Shown: positions 1-4,787 of the stretch, one piece after another
Layout of the letters: every line of letters begins with the position of its first letter
How positions within the stretch are numbered: position 1 is the first letter of the stretch
NCBI GenBank assembly: GCA_900544655.1
Contig: UQWE01000091.1
Location: 1 to 5,157 of the forward strand
DNA length: 5,157 bases
Reading direction: 5' to 3'
DNA from: an uncultured Coriobacteriaceae bacterium
Lineage (GTDB): Bacteria > Actinomycetota > Coriobacteriia > Coriobacteriales > Atopobiaceae
Position numbers and translations under genes: made by a program
Notes under the pieces: generated by a model
Told to the model about the DNA's origin: nothing
What the model saw: only the letters and a program-made list of their open reading frames with translations
The model's database searches: none

Positions 1-101
1 AGGACGGAGACGGCGAGCTCCGGCACGCCGTCCCCCGCGAAGCCGTAGCCGCGCATGAGGCACGCCCCGGCGCGCGGGCGCGCCACCAAGCGGTACCGCA
101 T
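1..101 (-). CDS. N-terminal fragment of an unrecognised hypothetical protein
   Basis: On the minus strand an ATG at 101-99 opens a frame that runs off the left edge. The 33 visible residues begin MRYRLVARPRAGACLMRGYG and include a Gly-rich stretch followed by VPELAVSV. I do not recognise a family. The main support is codon use: every visible codon ends in G or C, whereas the plus-strand frames here either contain stops or show weaker third-position bias. No Shine-Dalgarno sequence precedes this ATG; a second in-frame ATG at 56-54 is an alternative. The frame stays open upstream of the ATG, through part of the 13-mer repeat array, back to a TGA near 163, but no other ATG, GTG or TTG start lies in that stretch. 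It could be a real gene, a decayed one, or a GC-rich artefact. Confidence 0.35.
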   Translation of the reverse strand, partial: MRYRLVARPRAGACLMRGYGFAGDGVPELAVSV

Positions 102-115
102 CGTGCGCGAAAGGG

Positions 116-217
116 TGACGAAATGACAGGGTTCGCCGCGAACAAGGATGACGAACCGTCAGGATTCGCAGCCCGAACCCCTGACGAGATGACAGAGAAA
201 CCCCTGACGATATGCCA
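116..217. repeat. Array of four TGACGA-type 13-mers, 33-bp period
   Basis: Four related 13-mers occur in the same orientation: TGACGAAATGACA (116-128), TGACGAACCGTCA (149-161), TGACGAGATGACA (182-194) and TGACGATATGCCA (205-217). Start-to-start spacing is 33, 33 and 23 bp, close to three, three and two helical turns. The first two 33-bp units match at about 20 of 33 positions, mostly in the first 23. The second copy is itself an inverted repeat (TGACG-aac-CGTCA). The array lies between a leftward frame starting at 101 and a rightward frame starting at 272. This fits an operator or iteron-like array, but a decayed coding repeat is possible because 33 is a multiple of three. Confidence 0.6.
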
Positions 218-271
218 CCCAATAAGCAAAAGGGACAACAACGACTTCAGGAGATAAGGAAGGGGCGCCTG

Positions 272-475
272 ATGGACCAAGCGGGACTCATCACCCTGGA
301 GCAGGACCGGGCGGCCGGGCTCTCCTTCGACGAGCCGGAGCCGAGGGCGTGCCCGCACTGCGGCGCCGCCCTCGGGGTTTCGGGTCGGAGGGGCGGAGGC
401 GTGCGGCATGAGTCGGCACGGACGGCTTTCCCGTGCCGCTTGCGGCCGATGTGCGCACGGGACCGCTGGCGGTGA
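272..475 (+). CDS. Small CPHC (half zinc-ribbon) protein, possibly frameshifted
   Basis: Hypothetical protein of 67 residues. I prefer the ATG at 272 because AAGGAAGGGG ends 7 nt upstream; an in-frame ATG at 212 has no ribosome binding site and sits inside the last 13-mer. The N-terminal half is convincingly coding, with strong G/C third positions and an acidic stretch (FDEPEPRA) leading into CPHCG at residues 27-31, typical of the first knuckle of a zinc ribbon. After residue about 35 it becomes Arg/Gly-rich. The only later cysteines in this frame are C55 and C61 (Cx5C), not a canonical second knuckle. A proper Cx2C (CGRC, codons 441-452) exists in the neighbouring +1 frame, which closes at 522-524 just before the next gene's ribosome binding site. 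A frameshift near 380-440 is therefore possible, though third-position GC still favours the uninterrupted frame. Function unknown. Confidence 0.45.
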   Translation: MDQAGLITLEQDRAAGLSFDEPEPRACPHCGAALGVSGRRGGGVRHESARTAFPCRLRPMCARDRWR

Positions 476-527
476 GGCTTTCGTTGCGCGGAACGGCTAC
501 GGTGCTGCGCGACACGTCCGTTGAGAG

Positions 528-534
528 AAGGAGG
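528..534 (+). promoter_or_regulatory. Strong Shine-Dalgarno that sets the start at 542
   Basis: AAGGAGG lies 7 nt upstream of the ATG at 542. It decides the start of the 90-residue protein over an in-frame TTG at 521, which would put this purine-rich site inside the coding region. Confidence 0.8.
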
Positions 535-541
535 CGAGCCG

Positions 542-814
542 ATGTTGGGCTACGAAGAGAAGTTGGAGCTCATCGAGCTCATCGATGCCGCATGCGACGC
601 CGGGAGGCTTGCGAAGGGACTTGACCAGTTGCTCGAGTCCCTGGCGCATGCCGACCAGCTGGACCCACTCGACGTCGAGGGGATCCTGGCCCTGAGGTCG
701 ATAAGCGAGAAGTGCGCCGCGCGCATCGGCGACGCGGCACGCATCCTGGAGGCGCAGAACAAGATCCTCTACGCCGAAGAGCGGACAAACGCCAAGCCTT
801 GCGGAAACCAATGA
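542..814 (+). CDS. Hypothetical 90-residue helical protein
   Basis: A small, probably cytosolic protein starting MLGYEEKLELIELIDAACDA. It is rich in Leu, Ala, Glu and Asp with almost no helix breakers until the C-terminal tail, and reads as three or four amphipathic helices (about residues 4-18, 22-35, 44-63 and 63-80). No signal peptide, membrane segment or catalytic motif is visible. Two internal cysteines (18 and 60) and one near the end (87) do not form a metal-binding pattern. The gene is well supported by its optimal ribosome binding site and strong G/C third positions. It follows the CPHC frame closely in the same direction, so the two may be co-transcribed, and it is convergent with kdpE. 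Codon use is more GC-biased than in the kdp genes. I do not recognise a family; small all-helical proteins of this kind are often protein-binding or regulatory, but nothing here shows that. Confidence 0.8.
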   Translation: MLGYEEKLELIELIDAACDAGRLAKGLDQLLESLAHADQLDPLDVEGILALRSISEKCAARIGDAARILEAQNKILYAEERTNAKPCGNQ

Positions 815-940
815 GCGCAGCTCGAATCAGAAGCTGTTCTCTAAACCAACTAGGGTTTCCTTTGCCGCTCGAATAAAGCTTGGAAAGCGGCACGTCGGAG
901 ACGGGCCTGCCGCTCGACCGCCTACTCCATCCCGCCCATC
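815..940. other. Non-coding gap with competing hairpins, left part of the convergent intergenic region
   Basis: No credible gene is visible between the stop of the 90-residue protein and the inverted repeat beyond kdpE. TGCCGCTCGA occurs twice (863-872 and 908-917) and AGCGGCA (886-892) sits between the copies. AGCGGCA can pair with either copy, giving two mutually exclusive 7-bp stems. The right-hand hairpin (886-914) can add an inner CGTC/GACG stem. Read on the minus strand it is followed by TTTCC and then a TTT shortly after, so it may be a weak terminator for kdpDE. A smaller AAACC/GGTTT stem lies at 843-858. Confidence 0.45.
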
Positions 941-1006
941 AATTACGGTGAAATACGGATGTTTTGGCTGTCAAAGGCCTTATCTACTCCGTATTCCACC
1001 GCAACT
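941..1006 (-). terminator. Long 3'-UTR stem-loop after kdpE (possible terminator or end structure)
   Basis: Two 19-nt arms (988-1006 and 941-959) form an inverted repeat with a 28-nt loop. Read as minus-strand RNA, the core arm TTGCGGTGGAATACGGA pairs along its whole length with TCCGTATTTCACCGTAA. Extended by two pairs, the stem has 19 continuous pairs of which three are G-U wobbles. On the plus strand those three positions would be A-C mismatches, so the structure favours the kdpDE transcript. The stem begins 14 nt after the kdpE stop codon. There is no U-run after it, so it is not a classical intrinsic terminator. An mRNA 3'-end protector, a processing site, or an inverted repeat with a DNA-level role are alternatives. 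Confidence 0.6.
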
Positions 1007-1020
1007 TCTTGTGGGGTGGG

Positions 1021-1725
1021 CTAGAGACGCTGCATGCGGTACCCGACACCCATGTGCGTCTGAATCATCTTGGGGTGAGAGGGGTCTGCCTCGATCTTCT
1101 TGCGCAGGCTGCGCATGAACACGCGCAGGCTCGCCAGATCGCTGTCCCAGCTCGTGCCCCATATCTCGCGGGTGATGAAGGTGTGGGTGAGCACCTTGTC
1201 GACGTTTTTCGCCAGAAGGACGAGCAATTTGTACTCGGTTGGGGTGAGCGAGAGCTCGCGTCCGTCTTTCGTCGCGTATCCCGCGGCGTAGTCGATATGC
1301 AGCGGACCGTTGTCGAACGTGCTCGCTTCTGTCGACTCGTTCGACACCATCGAGGAGCGCCTCAAATTCGCACGGACGCGCGCGAGCAACTCATCCACAG
1401 AAAAGGGCTTGGTGAGGTAGTCGTCTGCCCCTGCGTCAAGTGCTGCAATCTTGTCGGAATCTTCGGTGCGCGCCGAAATGACGATAATGGGGACTGCCGA
1501 CCAGCTTCGGATCTTCGTGATGACCTCGATACCGTCAACGTCGGGAAGGCCGAGGTCGAGCATGATGAGGCTGGGGCCGTGCGACGCCGCATCCATGATG
1601 GCGGCCTGGCCGTTGCAAACCTCGCTCACGACATAGCCGTGGAGGTCAAGCGCGGTCGAAACGAGGTTTTGAACGGTCGGGTCATCTTCGACCAGGAGGA
1701 TGCGTGGCTTAGCGGCATTATTCAT
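1021..1725 (-). CDS. kdpE: KdpE, OmpR-family response regulator of the potassium-uptake operon
   Basis: Cytosolic transcription factor that receives phosphate from KdpD and activates kdpFABC. It has 234 residues (E. coli KdpE has 225). Receiver domain, about 7-122: acidic pocket E13-D14-D15, phospho-acceptor D57 in MLDLGLPD, S84 and Y103 switch positions, K106 in LTKPF. Winged-helix DNA-binding domain, about 138-232: SLTPTEYKLL, then recognition helix around DLASLRVFMRSLRKKIE, and the closing GVGYRM hairpin characteristic of OmpR/PhoB regulators. The start is ATG 1725-1723, giving MNNAAKPRILLVEDD, with GAGGAG 10 nt upstream inside kdpD. A longer open frame reaches back to 1953, but the extra 76 residues only shadow kdpD. 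The ATG overlaps the kdpD stop by 8 nt (ATGAATAA), implying translational coupling. All key residues are present. Confidence 0.97.
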   Translation of the reverse strand: MNNAAKPRILLVEDDPTVQNLVSTALDLHGYVVSEVCNGQAAIMDAASHGPSLIMLDLGLPDVDGIEVITKIRSWSAVPIIVISARTEDSDKIAALDAGADDYLTKPFSVDELLARVRANLRRSSMVSNESTEASTFDNGPLHIDYAAGYATKDGRELSLTPTEYKLLVLLAKNVDKVLTHTFITREIWGTSWDSDLASLRVFMRSLRKKIEADPSHPKMIQTHMGVGYRMQRL

Positions 1726-4453
1726 GAATCTCGATCTCCTCGGCGGGCAGGGTAAAACGGAAGACGGCCCCATGGGGGTGGTTGTCGCGAACTTCGATGA
1801 CGCCGCCATGCGCTTCCACGATGGAGCGGCAGAGCGACAGCCCAAGGCCGATGCTTCGACGCGAATCCACGGGCCGCGTGTTGCTTGAGGTGAAGAAGCG
1901 CTCAAAGATATGAGGCTTGTCGCAGTCTGGCACACCCGGCCCATCGTCTGCAACCTCCACCACGACGAACGCGCCCTCGCGACGTGCGCTGATGGTGACA
2001 GTCGAGTCCTCGGGCGTGTATTTGAAGGCGTTCATGATGAGATTCGTAAGCACCTGCATGATGAGATGGACGTCGATGCGTACCAGCAGGATGTCGTCAG
2101 TGTGCTCGATGGTGACGGTACGTCCATGCGATGCTTGGGCGACATGGCTGAGGGCGGCCTCGATGACCTCGTCGATGAGCTCGGATGTGAGGTTGAGGCG
2201 AATGGTGCCGTCCTCGACGCGTGTGATGGCGAGGAGGTTCTCCACGGTATCGATAAGCCAGAGGGAGTCGTGGTAGATGGCATCGGCAAGATCGCAGCGT
2301 TGTTCGAGGCTGAGCTTCTCGTCGCTCTTCCGGAGGATTGCCGCAGATCCGGATATAGCCGTGAGGGGTGTCCTCAAATCGTGGCCGATGGAGCGCAAAA
2401 GGTTGGCGCGCAGCTGCTCGTTTTTCGCCAAGACCGCAGCCTCTTCGCGCTCTTGCGCCGCCCGGTCGCTTTCGAGCGCCAAGGCGCATTCGCCTACGAT
2501 AGATAGGACGATCGAATACTCGAAGGCTTCGATCTCGCGCCCCTCCAGGGCGATGCCGATGACACCGAATACCTTGTCGCGGGTGCGAACCGCGAGGTAG
2601 AGACAGCGCGCCTCGGGCAGGGTCCGCGTGCTTGCACCCGCGCGCTTGTTGTTGGTGTAGGTCCAGGTTGCAACGGCGCGCTCGTAGTCGGTGAACAGCA
2701 ACGCGGATCGGTTTTCGGTGCCAGCGGACTCATAGAGCGCCTTGCCGAGCGTGCCGTGTTCGGCGGTGTAGAAGACCACGTCGAGTTTTAGCAGATTGAT
2801 GAGTTGGTTCATGGCGACGCGGGCGCACTCCTCCGCGCTATGGGCTTGCTGCAAGAGTTGGTTCGTTTCGAGGAGTACGCGCGTTTTGAATGCGTTCTCG
2901 GCGGAGGTACGGGCGTTATCGGTGATACGTGCCGTGAGCTCCCCGGCAACCATGGCGGTTGCAAACATGATGATGAACGTGACAAGGTAGCTTTGATCGT
3001 AGCTGTTGAGTGAGAACAGGGGCATAACGAAGCAGAAGTTGTAGAGAACGGCGGAAAGGACGCTGGACATGATTGTGCATAAGCGTCCGGTTGTGGTGAC
3101 GGCGGTGAGCAGCGCGGTGAGGATATAAAGAGAGATGATGCTGGAGTCGGCGAATCCCAGGTAGCGGAAGGAGGCTCCAATCGCCGTGGCGATAAGGGAG
3201 AGGCCTAGCGTTCGAAGGACATCGCGGCCGCTGGGCGGCTGCAGCGCGGTCTGATGTCTGCGCTCCATCAGCCGGGAGGACGGTGTCTCCTGGTCCGGGA
3301 TGATGTAGATGTCGAGGTTTGGAGCAAATGCTATGAGTTGCTCGACGAGCGATTTGCGACCAAAGAGGGCCTGGCGGACGCTGCTGCGCTCGCCCGTGCG
3401 CCCCATGACGATCTTGGAGATGCCGGAGAGGCGGGCGAACTCGGCGATCTGGAAGGCGACATCGTCGCCGTAGACCGTCTCCATGTGGGCCCCGAGCTGC
3501 TCGGCAAGCGCGATGTTGGCAGAGAGCCTGGCGCGCTCGCCCTCGTCCATCGCCTGGGTGCGCGGGCTCTCCACGAATAGCGCCACCAACTCGCCGCGAA
3601 ACGCCTTGGCCATGCGCGCCGCGGCACGGACGATGCGAGGATTGGTCGGAGCTGGAGAGATGCAGACCAAGATGCGCTCGCTGGTGTAATAATCACGGTT
3701 TCCCAACACGCGCGCGGCATCCGTGAGGCGGCTGGTGCGGTCGGCGCAACGGCGCAGCGCGATCTCGCGAAGCGCGGTGAGGTTTTCAATGGTGAAAAAA
3801 TACCGTTGTGCACGATCTGCCTGGTCGAGATGGTAGACAAGTCCGGCTCGAAGGCGCTCGAGCAAGTCTTCAGGTTCGATATCGACGAGTTCGACCTGGT
3901 CGGCGTCGTCGAAGATGCGGTCGGGGATTCGCTCGCTCACGACGATTCCGGTGATGGACGCGACTATGTCGTTCAAGCTCTCGATATGTTGGACGTTCAC
4001 CGTCGTGTAGACATCTATGCCTGCACGCAGGAGCTCTTCTACATCCTGATAGCGTTTTTCATGACGGTTCCCGGGCGCGTTTGTATGGGCTAGCTCATCG
4101 ACGAGGATGAGCTGGGGGGCGCGCATGATGGCCGCATCGAGGTCGAATTCGGCAAGCGTGATGCCATTGTGTTCGACGAGTTTGTGTGGTATGCATTCGA
4201 TTCCTCTTGCAAGACGGGTGGTCGCCGGGCGCTCATGCGGTTCGATGTACCCGGCGACGACGTCGACGCCGCGTCGCTTGGCGGCGTGGGCAGCTAGCAG
4301 CATCGCGTAGGTTTTGCCCACGCCCGCGGCATAGCCGAAGAAGATTTTGAGATGTCCCCGGCCATTTCGAATCTCGTCGGGCGATCCGTCTTGGTCGATT
4401 GCCTTGAGAAGAAGGTCTGGATTGGCGCGGGTGTCTGATGCGTCACGCGGCAT
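1718..4453 (-). CDS. kdpD: KdpD, membrane sensor histidine kinase for potassium limitation/turgor
   Basis: Inner-membrane kinase of 911 residues (E. coli 894) that phosphorylates KdpE. In order: N-terminal KdpD domain (about 33-245) with Walker A GYAAGVGKT (40-48), Walker B LILVDE (115-120) followed by LAHTNAPG, and TTVNVQHIESLND; a universal-stress-protein-like domain (about 258-386); four transmembrane helices (about 411-431, 437-454, 458-480, 488-505), the DUF4118 region; a GAF-like region (about 525-660); a HisKA dimerisation domain with phospho-acceptor H691 in SIGHDLRTPLTA; and a HATPase domain with N-box (N804/N808), G1 DDGPG (836-840), F-box IFERFF, and G2 GLGLSL (869-874). All catalytic motifs are intact. 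The ATG at 4453-4451 has AGAAAGG 7 nt upstream. It is followed by kdpE with an 8-nt overlap and is divergent from kdpFA. The ligand cannot be read from sequence; K+, ionic strength, and in some firmicutes c-di-AMP are known inputs of the family. Confidence 0.97.
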   Translation of the reverse strand: MPRDASDTRANPDLLLKAIDQDGSPDEIRNGRGHLKIFFGYAAGVGKTYAMLLAAHAAKRRGVDVVAGYIEPHERPATTRLARGIECIPHKLVEHNGITLAEFDLDAAIMRAPQLILVDELAHTNAPGNRHEKRYQDVEELLRAGIDVYTTVNVQHIESLNDIVASITGIVVSERIPDRIFDDADQVELVDIEPEDLLERLRAGLVYHLDQADRAQRYFFTIENLTALREIALRRCADRTSRLTDAARVLGNRDYYTSERILVCISPAPTNPRIVRAAARMAKAFRGELVALFVESPRTQAMDEGERARLSANIALAEQLGAHMETVYGDDVAFQIAEFARLSGISKIVMGRTGERSSVRQALFGRKSLVEQLIAFAPNLDIYIIPDQETPSSRLMERRHQTALQPPSGRDVLRTLGLSLIATAIGASFRYLGFADSSIISLYILTALLTAVTTTGRLCTIMSSVLSAVLYNFCFVMPLFSLNSYDQSYLVTFIIMFATAMVAGELTARITDNARTSAENAFKTRVLLETNQLLQQAHSAEECARVAMNQLINLLKLDVVFYTAEHGTLGKALYESAGTENRSALLFTDYERAVATWTYTNNKRAGASTRTLPEARCLYLAVRTRDKVFGVIGIALEGREIEAFEYSIVLSIVGECALALESDRAAQEREEAAVLAKNEQLRANLLRSIGHDLRTPLTAISGSAAILRKSDEKLSLEQRCDLADAIYHDSLWLIDTVENLLAITRVEDGTIRLNLTSELIDEVIEAALSHVAQASHGRTVTIEHTDDILLVRIDVHLIMQVLTNLIMNAFKYTPEDSTVTISARREGAFVVVEVADDGPGVPDCDKPHIFERFFTSSNTRPVDSRRSIGLGLSLCRSIVEAHGGVIEVRDNHPHGAVFRFTLPAEEIEIHE

Positions 4454-4460
4454 GGTGTGG

Positions 4461-4467
4461 CCTTTCT
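4461..4467 (-). promoter_or_regulatory. Ribosome binding site of kdpD
   Basis: AGAAAGG on the minus strand ends 7 nt before the ATG at 4453. It supports this start, which also gives the N-terminal extent usual for KdpD before the Walker A motif. Confidence 0.7.
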
Positions 4468-4525
4468 AGATCGTGAAGTATGCGTGCACTTGCGGCGACG
4501 GCGCCGTTTGGTGCCCACGTGGTCG

Positions 4526-4531
4526 AGTATA
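4526..4531 (-). promoter_or_regulatory. Candidate -10 element of the kdpDE promoter
   Basis: TATACT on the minus strand matches the TATAAT consensus at 5 of 6 positions and would give a leader of about 65 nt before kdpD. No good -35 is found at 16-18 bp; a TTGAAT lies upstream but only 12 bp away. Promoter strength or activator need is unknown. A perfect palindrome, CCACGTGG (4515-4522), covers the expected start point and could be an operator. Confidence 0.45.
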
Positions 4532-4555
4532 GACACACTGAGAATTCAATGGGGG

Positions 4556-4588
4556 CTTTCTACCTGCATCTTTACGCCATCTTAAGGT
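4556..4588 (+). promoter_or_regulatory. Candidate KdpE binding site: 11-bp direct repeats
   Basis: Two 11-bp units start with CATCTT (4567-4577 CATCTTTACGC and 4578-4588 CATCTTAAGGT). A weaker third unit precedes them (4556-4566 CTTTCTACCTG). Direct repeats one helical turn apart are the usual target form of OmpR-family regulators, and TTTACGCC within them resembles the TTTACACC part of the E. coli KdpE site. The repeats lie just upstream of the expected -35 position of the kdpF promoter, where an activator would act. Assignment to KdpE is inferred. Confidence 0.5.
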
Positions 4589-4612
4589 CGTCCGAGCCAA
4601 CCCTAATGCTGC

Positions 4613-4618
4613 TTTAAT
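4613..4618 (+). promoter_or_regulatory. Candidate -10 element of the kdpFABC promoter
   Basis: TTTAAT matches TATAAT at 5 of 6 positions. The place 17 bp upstream (GTCCGA) is a poor -35, as expected for an activator-dependent promoter. An alternative -10 is TACTAT at 4632-4637 (4 of 6), which would put the direct repeats at about -88 to -56, overlapping the -71 to -55 known for KdpE in E. coli. The leader to kdpF is about 55-75 nt. Confidence 0.4.
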
Positions 4619-4639
4619 TCCCGGAAGCGTTTACTATCG

Positions 4640-4667
4640 TCAAGCGCTTGCGGAGTCGGGCGCTTGA
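4640..4667 (+). promoter_or_regulatory. Leader hairpin / palindrome before kdpF
   Basis: TCAAGCGC (4640-4647) and GCGCTTGA (4660-4667) form an 8-bp perfect stem with a 12-nt loop. In addition CAAGCGCTTG (4641-4650) is a perfect 10-bp palindrome. The element lies between the candidate -10 and the kdpF ribosome binding site, so it would be in the 5' leader or act as a DNA operator. There is no U-run and it is far too small to be a known potassium or c-di-AMP riboswitch. Confidence 0.45.
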
Positions 4668-4697
4668 GAAAGCCATCGTGAGTGAAAGGGGCGGTGA

Positions 4698-4784
4698 ATG
4701 GACGTTCTCATTCCCATTATCGGAGTCACTTGCATCGGGCTCCTTATCTATTACATCTATATTCTCATGAGGAGTGATTCTTAA
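4698..4784 (+). CDS. kdpF: KdpF, small membrane subunit of the K+-transporting ATPase
   Basis: A 28-residue protein (E. coli KdpF has 29) that is almost one hydrophobic transmembrane helix: MDVLIPIIGVTCIGLLIYY, then a short charged end (RSDS). In the family, KdpF binds and stabilises the KdpABC complex in the cytoplasmic membrane. The identification rests on size, composition and position: it directly precedes kdpA, with only 3 nt between its stop and the kdpA ATG. AAAGGGG (4685-4691) ends 6 nt before the ATG at 4698 and supports this start. It is the first gene of the kdpFABC operon and is divergent from kdpD. Confidence 0.9.
   Translation: MDVLIPIIGVTCIGLLIYYIYILMRSDS
4770..4774 (+). promoter_or_regulatory. 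Ribosome binding site of kdpA inside kdpF
   Basis: AGGAG within the last codons of kdpF lies 13 nt before the kdpA ATG at 4788, longer than usual. With a 3-nt gap between genes, kdpA translation is probably coupled to that of kdpF. Confidence 0.45.
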
Positions 4785-4787
4785 ACC

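Noticed and set aside
3..257. Plus-strand open frame with 11-residue repeats (DEMTGFAANKD-like)
   Set aside because: The periodicity comes from the 33-bp DNA repeat. The opposite strand has stronger codon bias in 1-101, and there is no start within the window, so it is not called as a gene.
291..515. Minus-strand frame rich in Arg, Pro and Ser
   Set aside because: Low-complexity translation typical of GC-rich antisense; it overlaps the plus-strand CPHC frame, which has a ribosome binding site.
497..893. Minus-strand frames opposite the 90-residue gene
   Set aside because: The plus-strand gene has an optimal ribosome binding site and codon bias; these frames do not.
964..1755. 263-codon open frame on the plus strand
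   Set aside because: It is the antisense shadow of kdpE, whose receiver and winged-helix motifs are unambiguous; no ribosome binding site or family resemblance.
1726..1953. N-terminal extension of KdpE
   Set aside because: The extra 76 residues are a shadow of kdpD; the start at 1725 has a ribosome binding site and gives the normal receiver N-terminus.
1910..2506. 198-codon plus-strand frame
   Set aside because: It is antisense to the HisKA/HATPase part of kdpD and has no independent support.
4544..4549. TTGAAT on the minus strand as a -35 for kdpD
   Set aside because: It is only 12 bp from TATACT, too close for a normal sigma-70 promoter.
4454..4697. c-di-AMP (ydaO-type) or other riboswitch before kdp
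   Set aside because: The leader is too short and lacks the conserved multi-helix architecture; only a simple 8-bp hairpin is present.
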